From an uncultured Cohaesibacter sp. (GTDB taxonomy: Bacteria; Pseudomonadota; Alphaproteobacteria; Rhizobiales; Cohaesibacteraceae): 64,000 nt of DNA. The notes beneath the pieces were generated by a model, which was not told the DNA's origin, searched no databases, and saw only the letters and a list, made by a program, of their open reading frames with translations. The stretch covers positions 594,775 through 658,774 of the forward strand of contig NZ_OY781091.1 in assembly GCF_963676275.1 (NCBI RefSeq), read 5' to 3'. The position numbers were made by a program, and so were the translations under genes. Numbering within the stretch: the stretch's first letter is position 1; each line of letters starts with the position of its first letter. Below are positions 1 to 8,897 of the stretch, in pieces.

Positions 1-1228
1 TGTCAAAGCGCGTCCCGAAGGTCATCTCGAACCGGTCGGTGATCATCGCCTGATCTTCGGCAAAAATCGCCGCCTGCCAGACCGAGGATTGTGATCCGCC
101 GCTGCCTGTCAGAACGAATTCATCGTCGATTTCCTGATATTTATAAGCCGCGCCAACCGTCAGCTTGTGCGGCACGATCATTTCGACCTCGGTATTGACC
201 TTGCCGTCGGCGTTGAAATTATAGGCCGTGTTGGGCTGCATGGTGCCGGATGTGTTGCCATGGCCATAATCATTGTGGATCTGGTCGCCATAGACCTTGA
301 TCTCGGAGGAACCGAAATCATACTCGCCGCGATGGGTCACGCCGACTGACTTGCGCTCGAGTGTCGTCTGGTCTTCCTTGCGGCTGGAAAAGCCGAGATT
401 GAAATCCATCTCATGGCTGTCATTGACGAGCCAAGTTGCGGTGCCATCAATGAATTTGTCATCGCTTTCCAAGAAGCCCGGCAGGTTTGAGCCATTGCTC
501 TGAAGCCCCGGATTGATGTCATCATCATCGGCCGCCCGAACGTCATAGCTGCCGAAGGTTTTCAGGAACAGCTTGTCCTTGACAAGCGGGCCGGACAGCG
601 AGAAGGAGCCGCGACCATAATCGCCCGATTTCCGGTTTTCCTGCACGGTCACCTCGGTTGTCAGCGAGCCATGCCATTCATTCTGGGCCTTCTTGGTGAT
701 GATGTTGACCACGCCGCCAATCGCATCCGATCCATAGAGCGAGGACATGGCGCCGCGCACGACCTCGATCCGTTCGATCGCCTCGACGGGAACCCAGCCG
801 GAATCATAGTCATTGCCCCTGAAGACGTTGGGATCGGAATTGACCCGTTTGCCATCGATCAGAAACAGCGTATAGCGCTCGCTGAGGCCCCGGATCTGAA
901 CCTTTTTGAGGTTGCCCGAATAGTTGAAGGTGATGCCGGGGACGGCCTCGAGCAGTTCGCGGGCATCCTGTGCCGGCAGCTTTTCGATTTCCTCCGCCGT
1001 CACGACGCTGACCGTGGCGGGTGCATTGATCACATCGGTCTCGGACCCGGCGGCGGTTACCACGATGGCGCTGAGCATGTCATCTTCCGGCAATTCCTGC
1101 GCCTTGGCCAAAGCGGTACTGGCAAGCAGTGAGGCAAAGAGAATTCCCGGGCCGGTCAACCCGCTCAAGCTGCGAAAAGTCTTGTGGTCCCTGTTCTTGG
1201 TTATTCTACTGAACGCATAAGAAGTCAT
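1..1228 (-). CDS. TonB-dependent outer-membrane receptor, N-terminal part (cut by window edge)
   Basis: Reading leftwards from an ATG at 1228 the frame stays open to base 1, so about 409 N-terminal residues are present and the C-terminal part of the barrel is missing. A hydrophobic signal segment ending near ALAKAQ is followed by a TonB-box-like stretch (SAIVVTA) and a clear plug domain: VVTAEEIEKLPAQDARELLE, QIRGLSERYTLFLIDGKRV and SSLYGSDAIGGVVNIITKK. Proteins of this family import siderophores, vitamin B12 or glycans across the outer membrane using TonB energy. The divergent AraC-type gene at 1462 probably controls it, a pairing common for siderophore receptors. The substrate cannot be read from the sequence; the ALERYT/RGLSERY plug wording resembles colicin I/ferric-siderophore receptors, but I do not assign one. 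Confidence 0.9.
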   Translation of the reverse strand, partial: MTSYAFSRITKNRDHKTFRSLSGLTGPGILFASLLASTALAKAQELPEDDMLSAIVVTAAGSETDVINAPATVSVVTAEEIEKLPAQDARELLEAVPGITFNYSGNLKKVQIRGLSERYTLFLIDGKRVNSDPNVFRGNDYDSGWVPVEAIERIEVVRGAMSSLYGSDAIGGVVNIITKKAQNEWHGSLTTEVTVQENRKSGDYGRGSFSLSGPLVKDKLFLKTFGSYDVRAADDDDINPGLQSNGSNLPGFLESDDKFIDGTATWLVNDSHEMDFNLGFSSRKEDQTTLERKSVGVTHRGEYDFGSSEIKVYGDQIHNDYGHGNTSGTMQPNTAYNFNADGKVNTEVEMIVPHKLTVGAAYKYQEIDDEFVLTGSGGSQSSVWQAAIFAEDQAMITDRFEMTFGTRFD

Positions 1229-1302
1229 TGGAAAACAACGAGCCTTTGTGTCTGGAAAAGAGGGTGCCAAGCCTTCGGGTCATATTTCTGCCCGAAATAT
1301 AT

Positions 1303-1321
1303 CTTGACTTTCACAGTCAAG
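1303..1321. promoter_or_regulatory. Inverted repeat between receptor and AraC gene
   Basis: CTTGACT at 1303-1309 and AGTCAAG at 1315-1321 form a perfect 7-bp dyad with a 5-base spacer, in the 233-bp divergent gap. It could be an operator for the AraC protein, or contain a TTGACT -35 element. The function is inferred from position only. Confidence 0.35.
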
Positions 1322-1461
1322 TTAAAGGAAATATGCGCTTGATGTAAATTTCGAAGACTTGCGTCCATGCGCCAATTTTTTGCTCAAAGGCGTCAAATTC
1401 GGCGGGGTTTCCCGCTTGCTGCAGAGTGCATTTGGCTTTTGCATCTTGATCGGAGACGAGA

Positions 1462-2367
1462 ATGGCAGAAACACATATATTTCCAACCTTCGCCAGACTT
1501 GCATATCTGGATGGAAAGCCACGGCACCATACCGACACCCTGACCGAGATGCTCGCGCCCTGCTTCCAATTGCTGCTCTTTCTGGAAGGTGGCCAGAAAT
1601 TCTATCTTGATGATGTGCTGTTTGACATCCATGCCGGACATGGAGACAGGATCCAGCCGCAGATCGCGCTCATTCAGCGCGACCGGCCCTGCATGTTGCG
1701 CAGCCTTCCCAATTGTGGCGACAGCATATTGCGCAAGGTCAAGCTCTCATTACCCGCCAATTGGCTGCAAAGCATGGCTGAAGGCGAAGAGGGGCATGTC
1801 TTCAAGCAATTCCAGTCAGGGCATATCAGCAGCTATCTCTGGCAGGCCAATAGCGAAATGGTGAAGCTGGGTGAGGCGATCATCAATCCACCGAGCCATT
1901 ACAAAGAGGCGCAATTGTCGCAAGGCCTTGAGCTTTACCGGCTTGCCAAGGCGATGGAGCTTCTCTCGCTGGCTTGCATGGACATGTCAAACAGGCTCAA
2001 TCAGAAAGACAGCGTCGAAAAAATTCATACCTACAGTCAGGCCGAGCGGATCCGCAATTATGTGGTCGAGAATCTGCATGAGGATCTGACCATCGAAACC
2101 CTGTCGCGCGAAACCGGCACCAGCAAGCGCTCGATCCAGAGAAATTTCAAACATCACTTTGGCATCACGGTTTCCGATTTCATCCGCAAGCAACGTTTGG
2201 AGAAGGCACGGCAGGCCATTGAACGGCAAGGCATGACAATCGCTCAGGCCGCCTTTCTGGCCGGATATAACAGCCAGTCAAGCTTTACCAGCGCCTTCAA
2301 GCAGACCTATGGCTCAACGCCGAAAAACTGGCTCAGAAAAGCCCCCATGCAAAGAAGCCGCTTCTAG
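1462..2367 (+). CDS. AraC-family transcriptional regulator
   Basis: The 301-residue protein has an unassigned N-terminal sensor region and a C-terminal AraC double helix-turn-helix from about residue 195 (IRNYVVENLHEDLTIETLSR, then GTSKRSIQRNFKHHFGITVSDFIR and the second helix pair ending STPKNWLRK). The layout and the divergent TonB receptor resemble PchR-type siderophore regulators, in which the ligand-loaded regulator activates the receptor gene. That parallel is an inference. The start is the ATG at 1462 (MAETHIFPTF). The gene converges on the ABC ATPase gene at 2484, with a block of 12-bp repeats in the space between them. Confidence 0.88.
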   Translation: MAETHIFPTFARLAYLDGKPRHHTDTLTEMLAPCFQLLLFLEGGQKFYLDDVLFDIHAGHGDRIQPQIALIQRDRPCMLRSLPNCGDSILRKVKLSLPANWLQSMAEGEEGHVFKQFQSGHISSYLWQANSEMVKLGEAIINPPSHYKEAQLSQGLELYRLAKAMELLSLACMDMSNRLNQKDSVEKIHTYSQAERIRNYVVENLHEDLTIETLSRETGTSKRSIQRNFKHHFGITVSDFIRKQRLEKARQAIERQGMTIAQAAFLAGYNSQSSFTSAFKQTYGSTPKNWLRKAPMQRSRF

Positions 2368-2422
2368 TTTGCTCTCCTCATAGCCGCTTGAGACATGAGG
2401 GGATGAAAGCCCCACCGGCAGG

Positions 2423-2494
2423 CTCTTGTTCTGGCTCCGCTTCTGGCTCAGCTTCTGGCCCAGTTTGAGGCTCATGTTCTGGTTCAGGACCAGC
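2423..2494. repeat. 12-bp degenerate tandem repeat, about six units
   Basis: Six consecutive 12-base units with consensus near CTCAGCTTCTGG run from 2423: CTCTTGTTCTGG, CTCCGCTTCTGG, CTCAGCTTCTGG, CCCAGTTTGAGG, CTCATGTTCTGG and a diverged last unit that crosses the stop codon of the ATPase gene (2484-2486). Five of six lie in the convergent intergenic space, so they are not a protein repeat of either neighbour. Confidence 0.75.
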
Positions 2495-3572
2495 ATTTTC
2501 CCGTTTCTGCGTCAAAGATCGAGATCTTGTCTTTCGAAGCATGCAGGGTGACCTTGTCGCCGGGCTTGAAATTCTGCTCCGGTTTGAAGGTGGCGATCAC
2601 CCTTTGCCCGCGGACATCAAGCGATACGATCTTTTCCGGTCCGGTCAGTTCGACAATCTCCACCACGCAGTCGATGGATATGCCGCCTTTTATCGGCTCC
2701 AGCCCGAAGGCTTCGGGCCTGATACCCAAGATGAGCTTGGCGGGAATATCCTGTGTGCAGGCAGACATCACCGCTTCATCCAGCGCAATGGGCGTGTCGG
2801 CCAGCTCCAGCTCGATCAGCCTTGTTTCGGGCAGATGCTGCCCCTTGAACATGTTGATCGGGGGCGACCCCATGAAGTCGGCGACAAAGGTCGTCGCGGG
2901 CCTGTTATAGATTTCTTCCGGTGTGCCCAACTGCTCGATATGACCGTCGCGCATCACGGCAACGCGGGTTGCCAGCGTCATCGCCTCGATCTGGTCATGG
3001 GTGACATAGACGATGGTGACACCAAGCATCTGGTGCAGCCGCTTGAGTTCGCCGCGCATTTCCATGCGCAGTTTGGCATCGAGGTTGGAGAGGGGCTCGT
3101 CAAACAGGAACAGTTTGGGCTTGCGCACCAGTGCCCGACCGATTGCAACCCGCTGGCGCTGGCCACCCGACAGGTCTGACGGCTTGCGATCGAGCAGATG
3201 ATCGATCTGCAACACCTTGGCAGCATCCAGCACGGCCTTTTCCCGCTCTGCCTTGGGCACATTGCGCATCTCAAGCCCAAAGCCGATATTGCGCCCGACC
3301 GTCAGGTTGGGATAGAGCGCATAGGACTGGAAAACCATGGCAATGTCACGATCCTTGGGGTGAGTGCCATTCAGCCTGCGCCCTTCCAATGTGATGCTGC
3401 CCGAACTGGGATCAAGCAGTCCGGAAATGAGATTGAGCAAGGTGGACTTGCCGCAACCCGATGCGCCCAGCAGCACGAGAAATTCGCCGCTTTCCAGCGA
3501 AAGGTCGATGCCCTTGAGGGTCTCTTGCGTTCCGAATTTTTTCGTAACGTTGGAAAGTTCAAGCGAACTCAT
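2484..3572 (-). CDS. Sugar ABC transporter ATP-binding protein (MalK/UgpC type)
   Basis: This 362-residue ATPase powers the importer encoded by 5537-8708. Walker A is GASGCGKST at residues 36-44, the signature LSGGQ at 134-138, Walker B LFLFDEP at 154-160, followed by a C-terminal TOBE region of the MalK/UgpC class. I chose ATG 3572 (MSSLELSNVTKKFG) because family members begin there and a GGGGAGA ribosome site precedes it; the frame is open for another 52 codons upstream but that stretch overlaps the kinase gene and is low-complexity. The start overlaps the end of the kinase gene by 14 bases, so translation is likely coupled. It is the last gene of the operon. Confidence 0.95.
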   Translation of the reverse strand: MSSLELSNVTKKFGTQETLKGIDLSLESGEFLVLLGASGCGKSTLLNLISGLLDPSSGSITLEGRRLNGTHPKDRDIAMVFQSYALYPNLTVGRNIGFGLEMRNVPKAEREKAVLDAAKVLQIDHLLDRKPSDLSGGQRQRVAIGRALVRKPKLFLFDEPLSNLDAKLRMEMRGELKRLHQMLGVTIVYVTHDQIEAMTLATRVAVMRDGHIEQLGTPEEIYNRPATTFVADFMGSPPINMFKGQHLPETRLIELELADTPIALDEAVMSACTQDIPAKLILGIRPEAFGLEPIKGGISIDCVVEIVELTGPEKIVSLDVRGQRVIATFKPEQNFKPGDKVTLHASKDKISIFDAETGKCWS

Positions 3573-4524
3573 GGATCGTCTCCCCCTCGTTGGTTTCACG
3601 ATAGCGTCTGGGATGGGTTGAAATGGCAAGCGATGCGGTTGCCACGGCGGCCTGCATGGCTTCCTGCCATTGTGCGCCTTTGGTGCGCGCCGCGAAAAAG
3701 GCCGCATTGAACACATCGCCCGCACCAATGCTGTCGATCAGTTCCACCTTCGGTGCCGGGCAGGACAAGCTGCAATCTGTCCGCACCAGCAAGGCGCCCT
3801 TGCCCCCTCGCTTGATGATGACGGTGCCGCCCTCGGGCATATGGTCCAGCAGCCAGTGCGCAGCCTTCTGCGGATCGCTGATTCCGGAGAGGCTTGTCGC
3901 CTCGATTTCATTGAACAGCAGATATTGGCTATGAGAGAGCCAGCCAAGGGTTGCAGCCTTGACCTCTTCGGTCCAGCCATCCAGCGGCCAGCCGGTATCC
4001 AGCGCGATTGCCACATCATGGCGCTTTGCATGGGCAAACAGGCTGGCATAGTCAGCCGTCAGCCTGTCGGTCAGGAAACAGCCGCACAGCAGCAGCACGC
4101 CGCCTGAAAGTTTCTGCCAGTCAAGCATGGCTTCCACCTCGGGCCAGCAAAGAGCCAGCAGATGCCCTCTGGTCGTTAGAAAGGTGCGTTCCCCGTCCGG
4201 ATGGGTCACGCCGACCGAAACCGTGGTGCCGCCCTCGGCAATGGGCCAATTTGCGGCCGCCTTGCCAAAACGGCCGCGCAGCCATTCGCCGAAATGATCA
4301 GAGCCGATATTGGCCGCAATCTGATAGGGACAGCCCAGCGCCTGCCAGGCGAGCGCAACATTGCCGGCTGCACCGCCAACGCGCAATTCGTCATGTTCGA
4401 CGATACATTCCGTACCGCTCTCAAGGTTTGGCGCGACGGGCCCCATGATGAGATCGACATTGACATTGCCAACCGTCGCCAGCGCTAAGCATTCATTCTT
4501 CATTCTCAAGCGAGCCCCTGTCAT
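3559..4524 (-). CDS. PfkB-family carbohydrate kinase
   Basis: A ribokinase/PfkB-fold sugar kinase of 321 residues. Visible hallmarks are the N-terminal VGNVNVDLI strand, the glycine-rich RVGGAAGNVA substrate-site motif, and the C-terminal DSIGAGDVFNAAFF signature that carries the catalytic aspartate. The ATG at 4524 overlaps the stop of the SIS gene as ATGA, favouring translational coupling; ATG 4503 (MKNECLALA) is an equally typical family start. Next to a double-SIS protein it recalls the FrlD (kinase) and FrlB (deglycase) pair of fructosamine metabolism, so it may phosphorylate the imported sugar conjugate at C6. The exact substrate is not evident. Confidence 0.9.
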   Translation of the reverse strand: MTGARLRMKNECLALATVGNVNVDLIMGPVAPNLESGTECIVEHDELRVGGAAGNVALAWQALGCPYQIAANIGSDHFGEWLRGRFGKAAANWPIAEGGTTVSVGVTHPDGERTFLTTRGHLLALCWPEVEAMLDWQKLSGGVLLLCGCFLTDRLTADYASLFAHAKRHDVAIALDTGWPLDGWTEEVKAATLGWLSHSQYLLFNEIEATSLSGISDPQKAAHWLLDHMPEGGTVIIKRGGKGALLVRTDCSLSCPAPKVELIDSIGAGDVFNAAFFAARTKGAQWQEAMQAAVATASLAISTHPRRYRETNEGETIHEFA

Positions 4525-5534
4525 TCAACTCTGGTTACCTTGGTGCAACGCAAGGGGGTGCCGACATTGTCAACACGCGAGGCGGCAAAATCGACCATGA
4601 AACGCTGTGCAGCTGGCAACAGCGAGAAAATCGCCGCCAGCCCCTTGGCAGGGTGACAGGGCACCGAAATGGCGCCCTTGATCGGCTCCTTGCCTGACGC
4701 ATCAAAAACCACCAGCGGGGAAGGGGTTTCTGCGACAAACTCGGCCAGCCCTGTCACCAGATCGCATGTCTCATCGGCGGCCCGGAACAGAACCACTCCA
4801 ACAGTCTCACCCAGCATTTCCACCGGGCCATGGCGCAATTGCCCGCCTTCCAGACTGAAGCAGGGCAGCCGCGACAATTCGGTCAATCCGAGCGCAATCG
4901 CCTCGGCAACGCCCTGCAATTGTCTCGATGAGGTCACCACCGTATGCACCTTGGCCAGAGCGGCAACGGCTTCATCGATACGGGCAACGCCAGTGCCTTC
5001 CAGAATGGCAAACAGATCGCCCAGATCCTGCCCCAGTGCACCCAGAACGGCGGCATGCAGGGCCGCCGAGACCGTCAGGCTGCGGGTGGCCGCAAAGGGA
5101 ATCTCCGAGCCTCCCGCCCCCACAAGGCTTGGAGCAAGGCCAGCAAGTGAGGAATTGGGCTCCATGGTTAGCCCGAAGACATGATCTTTGGGGGCGCAAT
5201 CCCTGAACCAGCGCAGCACTTCGGCGCTTTCCCCCGATTGGGATGTGACGATAATGGTGCGCCCAGCAAGAGGCAGTGGCTGCCCGAGCTGTTCGGACAG
5301 CGGCAGGGCAATGGCATCAATGCCACTGGCCCGATAAAGCGGCTCCAGAGCCCGCCCCACAGCATGGGAACCGCCCATGCCCAACAGCAGCAGGCGTCCG
5401 GTCTGGCGCAAGGACGCGGCGATCTTTTCTGCCGCTTCCCCCGCCCCTTCGATAGAGGCCCGGCTGTCGTTCAATTGTCTGGCCATTTCGTCATAGATGG
5501 CCAATTGAGCCTCGGTTTCTGGTTTCTTGTTCAT
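4521..5534 (-). CDS. Double-SIS sugar-phosphate isomerase/deglycase-like protein
   Basis: The 337-residue protein carries two SIS domains, as in the isomerase half of GlmS, AgaS and FrlB. The first has LLLLGMGGSHAVGRALEPLY and the phosphosugar loop TSQSGESAEVLRW; the second has SSRQLQGVAEAIALGLTEL and EGGQLRHGPVEML, the HGP-E motif seen in GlmS/FrlB-type enzymes. It most likely deaminates or deglycates a 6-phosphorylated amino sugar or Amadori compound made by the neighbouring kinase. The start is ATG 5534 (MNKKPETEAQ), two bases after the permease stop codon. FrlB-like versus glucosamine-phosphate-type activity cannot be separated by eye. Confidence 0.85.
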   Translation of the reverse strand: MNKKPETEAQLAIYDEMARQLNDSRASIEGAGEAAEKIAASLRQTGRLLLLGMGGSHAVGRALEPLYRASGIDAIALPLSEQLGQPLPLAGRTIIVTSQSGESAEVLRWFRDCAPKDHVFGLTMEPNSSLAGLAPSLVGAGGSEIPFAATRSLTVSAALHAAVLGALGQDLGDLFAILEGTGVARIDEAVAALAKVHTVVTSSRQLQGVAEAIALGLTELSRLPCFSLEGGQLRHGPVEMLGETVGVVLFRAADETCDLVTGLAEFVAETPSPLVVFDASGKEPIKGAISVPCHPAKGLAAIFSLLPAAQRFMVDFAASRVDNVGTPLRCTKVTRVE

Positions 5535-5536
5535 TG

Positions 5537-6382
5537 TTACCCTTTCACGCCTCCATTTGTGAGGCCGGAAATAAGTGCTCTTTGCATCAGGACACCGACA
5601 AAAACCGGCGGCAGAGCGGCCAGAACCCCGGCAGTGGCGATGAGGCCATAATCGGACACCCGCCCGCCTGCGAGGTCGGCAATGGCGACGGTCAGTGTTT
5701 TGGCCTGTTGGTTCGAAGTGAAGAGAAGTGCGTAGAAAAACTCGTCCCACGCCAGCAGGAAGGCGAAAATCAGCGATGTCGCGATGACAGGCATGGCAAG
5801 GGGCAGAATGACGATCCTGAGGGTCTGGTCGAGGCGGGCACCATCAATGGCTGCCGCCATTTCCAGATCCCGCGGAATCGGATCGAAGCCGGCTTTCAGC
5901 AGCCATGTCGAGAAGGGTGCCAGAATGCTCAGATAAACAAGGGCAAGCCCCCATGTGGTATTCAGCATGCCCGCCTTGGCAAGGATCATGTAAAGCGGCA
6001 CGGACAGTGCCACCGGTGGCAGCATATAGGTCGCCACGACCGCGCCCAATGACCAGCCAACCCGAGGATTGCGCGAGGCAGCCCAGCCCGCTGGAATGCC
6101 AACGGCGAGCGCGATCAGCGTTGCCATCGATGAGACCTTGATGCTGTTGAACAGCGAGGCGAGAAATGCCGCACCGGTGGAATTGGCGTTGCGCGAGAGC
6201 AACTGCCCATAGCGGGAAAAATCAAACACCTCCGGCCAGAAATGCAGCGGCTTTGCAGAAAGGTCTGCATTGGAGGAGACACTCATGATGAAGAGCCAGA
6301 GGAGCGGCGCCAGAATGACCAGCGCCACCAGCAGCGCCATGGCATGAAGAAACAGGGAGAAGGCGCGGGATTGATGTTCCAT
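5537..6382 (-). CDS. Sugar ABC transporter permease (MalG type)
   Basis: An inner-membrane permease of 281 residues with about six hydrophobic segments and the binding-protein-dependent transport signature EMAAAIDGARLDQTLRIVILP (EAA loop) that docks on the ATPase. It pairs with the permease at 6382. ATG 6382 (MEHQSRAFSL) overlaps the preceding stop as TGATG; a longer frame upstream lies inside that gene. It is the second permease of the importer. Confidence 0.93.
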   Translation of the reverse strand: MEHQSRAFSLFLHAMALLVALVILAPLLWLFIMSVSSNADLSAKPLHFWPEVFDFSRYGQLLSRNANSTGAAFLASLFNSIKVSSMATLIALAVGIPAGWAASRNPRVGWSLGAVVATYMLPPVALSVPLYMILAKAGMLNTTWGLALVYLSILAPFSTWLLKAGFDPIPRDLEMAAAIDGARLDQTLRIVILPLAMPVIATSLIFAFLLAWDEFFYALLFTSNQQAKTLTVAIADLAGGRVSDYGLIATAGVLAALPPVFVGVLMQRALISGLTNGGVKG

Positions 6383-7266
6383 CAGTTGGACCCTCCTGCC
6401 CACTGGCGCATGATGCGAATATAGATGACCGCCAGAACGGTGATGGCGAGCGTGATGATCAGCGCAAGCGATGCGCCGGACCCGGCCCGCTGGAAGGCAA
6501 AGGCTTCCTGATAGACCAGAATCGACAATGTCCGGGTGGAGTTGGCCGGACCGCCGCGTGTCATGATCCAGATGATGTCGAACACCTTGAAGGCCTCAAT
6601 CGTGCGCAGAACGACCGCCACCATCAGCGGGCCAACCAGATAGGGCAGGATCACATAGCGGAAGCGGCGGAAGGCGTTGGCACCGTCTGAAATGGCCGCC
6701 GCCCGGATGTCGTTGGGCACGGACTGCAGGGCCGCAAGGGCAATCAGGGCGACAAGGGGGAAATTCTTCCAGAGGTCCGCCAGAATGAGTGCCGCCATCG
6801 CCGTCTGCGGCTGCCCGAGCCATGACTGATATTGATCGATGATGCCGAATTTGAGAAGAACCGCATTGAAGGCACCATATTCGGGATTATAGATCAGGCG
6901 CCAGAGCGTCGCGTTGACCACAGTCGGCAGCGCCCATGGCAGGATCAGCATGCCGCGCAGAATCGTGCGGCCGTAGAATTTCTGATTGAGCAGCAGGCCG
7001 ACAAGAACGCCGATGGCAATTTCAAGGCTGACCGAGATCAGTGTGAATTGCATCGTGGCGGAAAAGGCCTTCTGGAAATTCCGGCTCGAAAGCATCCGGG
7101 TGAAATTGTCCCAGCCGACAAACTCTCCTGCGGATCCGACAAGACGCGTGTTGGTAAAGGCGAGGCGGATCGTGTCGATCAACGGCCAGCCGATCACCGC
7201 GATCATGACGCAGAGCAGCGGAAGCATCAGAAGCCAGACATGAAGAGTCTTGCGGTCAGACAACAT
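6382..7266 (-). CDS. Sugar ABC transporter permease (MalF/UgpA type)
   Basis: A 294-residue six-segment permease, first of the pair, with EAA-loop wording PNDIRAAAISDGANAFRRFR. It starts at ATG 7266 and lies 200 bases downstream of the binding-protein gene, with a strong hairpin at 7425-7443 in between. Together with the genes at 5537, 2484 and 7467 it forms a complete CUT1-type sugar importer. Confidence 0.93.
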   Translation of the reverse strand: MLSDRKTLHVWLLMLPLLCVMIAVIGWPLIDTIRLAFTNTRLVGSAGEFVGWDNFTRMLSSRNFQKAFSATMQFTLISVSLEIAIGVLVGLLLNQKFYGRTILRGMLILPWALPTVVNATLWRLIYNPEYGAFNAVLLKFGIIDQYQSWLGQPQTAMAALILADLWKNFPLVALIALAALQSVPNDIRAAAISDGANAFRRFRYVILPYLVGPLMVAVVLRTIEAFKVFDIIWIMTRGGPANSTRTLSILVYQEAFAFQRAGSGASLALIITLAITVLAVIYIRIMRQWAGGSN

Positions 7267-7424
7267 GATATTGGACCTTCATCAAATGATTTGGACTGGA
7301 GCGGTTACCGGTTGCTTGGCTGGGATGCGGGTCGCACAGCCTGTGGTCTCAATAAGACCGTTTCAGGCCCCATGCCGACACCATGCCGATTGTCGGCGCG
7401 GTTTGCCTGCCAACCGGAAAGGAA

Positions 7425-7443
7425 CCGGGATCAATGATCCCGG
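7425..7443 (-). other. Perfect hairpin between binding-protein and permease genes
   Basis: CCGGGATC (7425-7432), loop AAT, GATCCCGG (7436-7443): an 8-bp perfect stem just after the solute-binding-protein gene and before the permeases. On the minus strand it is followed by TTCCTTTCC rather than a clean T run. Such hairpins commonly protect the binding-protein mRNA or attenuate downstream genes; that role is inferred. Confidence 0.6.
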
Positions 7444-7466
7444 CTCTCATTCACCAATATGGGCTC

Positions 7467-8708
7467 TTATTCAAGCCCGCTATTTTCAGCCGCAGCTTCA
7501 AGCGCATCCTTAGCCGGAGACATGCCCAGCAAGGCTTCCTGAATGCCCTGCTGCAGGGCAAGGGACATTTCCTGATAATGCGGGGTCAGAGGACGCGGAT
7601 ACATGGCAGCAAGGCCTTTTTCCGCAGCCGCAATCAGTTCTTCCTGACCCTTGGTGACGGCAGGGTCCGTATAGGAGCTGGCCCAGATCGGCAGGCTGAG
7701 ACGTGCATAGTCATTCTGCACCTTCTGCGAAGTCATGAAGACGATATAGTCCCATGCCTCATCAGGATGCTCGGATGTTGAGGTGATGCCAAGACCCATG
7801 GAGCCATTGACAGCGGATTCGGAACTGATGCCCTCAACGCCCGGAGCGGCAACCACGCCGACATTGCCCGCAACCTTGCTTTCCTTGGGATCATTGGCAA
7901 GGTTATACATATAGGTCCAGTTCAGCGCGAAGGCAGCATCGCCATTCTGGAAGACATTGCGGACATCTTCCTCAAGGAATTCCTTCGAATTGGGGTTGGT
8001 CAGACCGGACTTGTAGCTGTCGACCATATAGTTCAGAGCATCAAGCGCGCCACCCTCTGCGAAGGCCGGTTTGCCATCCTTGATGAAATCGCCGCCATAG
8101 GCGCTGACCAGTGTCGTGTAATCGCAGATCGCTGCCTCGGCCTGAGCCCAGCTCCAGGCGATCGGATAGTCTACAATCCCGGCATCCTTGATTTTCTGGG
8201 CATCTGCCTTCAGCTCGGCCCATGTGGCCGGAGCCTTGTCGATGCCTGCCTTCTTGAGCATTTCCTTGTTGTAGAAAAGATATTTGGTATCAAGAATCCA
8301 CGGCATGCCATAGCGCTTGCCATCATAGCTGACGGTCGTCCAGGCGCCGGGCAGAATGCCGGATTGCATTTCGTCGGTGATCTTGTCGGTGACATCGACC
8401 AGTACATTATTCTGCGCATATTCGGCAGGCCAGATCACGTCATAAAGGACAACATCATAACCGCCACCAGCGCCCTGCGAGAGCACGGTCTTGTCATGCA
8501 GACCTTCATAGGGGACGAATTCCAGATTGATCTTCACATCCGGATTGGCTTTTTCAAATTCAGTGGTCATGGCGCGAATGTCGTCTTCGCTATAGGCGGC
8601 CTGCGCCATGAACAGGGCATTGAGCTGGGTTTCGGCGAGGGCGGCACCTGACGCAATGAATGTCAGTGCTGTCGCTGCCAGAGAGACTGCTGTGATCTTT
8701 GAACGCAT
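7467..8708 (-). CDS. Sugar ABC transporter substrate-binding protein
   Basis: A 413-residue periplasmic binding protein of the CUT1 family, with a signal peptide MRSKITAVSLAATALTFIAS cleaved after ALAE, then TQLNALFMAQ and the family's long bilobed sequence (for example DVVLYDVIWPAEYAQ, GAWTTVSYDGKRYGMPW). ATG 8708 is preceded by GAGGAGAACACG, a good ribosome site. It is the promoter-proximal gene of the operon that ends at 2484 and faces the ROK regulator across a 189-bp gap. The ligand is unknown; the SIS/kinase context suggests an amino sugar or fructosyl amino acid. Confidence 0.94.
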   Translation of the reverse strand: MRSKITAVSLAATALTFIASGAALAETQLNALFMAQAAYSEDDIRAMTTEFEKANPDVKINLEFVPYEGLHDKTVLSQGAGGGYDVVLYDVIWPAEYAQNNVLVDVTDKITDEMQSGILPGAWTTVSYDGKRYGMPWILDTKYLFYNKEMLKKAGIDKAPATWAELKADAQKIKDAGIVDYPIAWSWAQAEAAICDYTTLVSAYGGDFIKDGKPAFAEGGALDALNYMVDSYKSGLTNPNSKEFLEEDVRNVFQNGDAAFALNWTYMYNLANDPKESKVAGNVGVVAAPGVEGISSESAVNGSMGLGITSTSEHPDEAWDYIVFMTSQKVQNDYARLSLPIWASSYTDPAVTKGQEELIAAAEKGLAAMYPRPLTPHYQEMSLALQQGIQEALLGMSPAKDALEAAAENSGLE

Positions 8709-8897
8709 CGTGTTCTCCTCAGTTTGAACTCGGCGCATCTGTGCCGAGGATTCTCGACGTCGTCAAAAAGCTTGTCCGACGTCACATAGGGTGATTTGGC
8801 CATGGTGGGAGGGGCCGATAGCTCTTGATTGGCTATTTAGTCAAGTAATTGGACTTAATGATTGCGTAAGTTACCCAAGCATGTCAATGTTCTTTTT

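Noticed and set aside
2314-2496. 60-codon minus-strand frame with a four-residue repeat (SQKL-like)
   Set aside because: It merely translates the 12-bp tandem repeat and overlaps both neighbouring genes.
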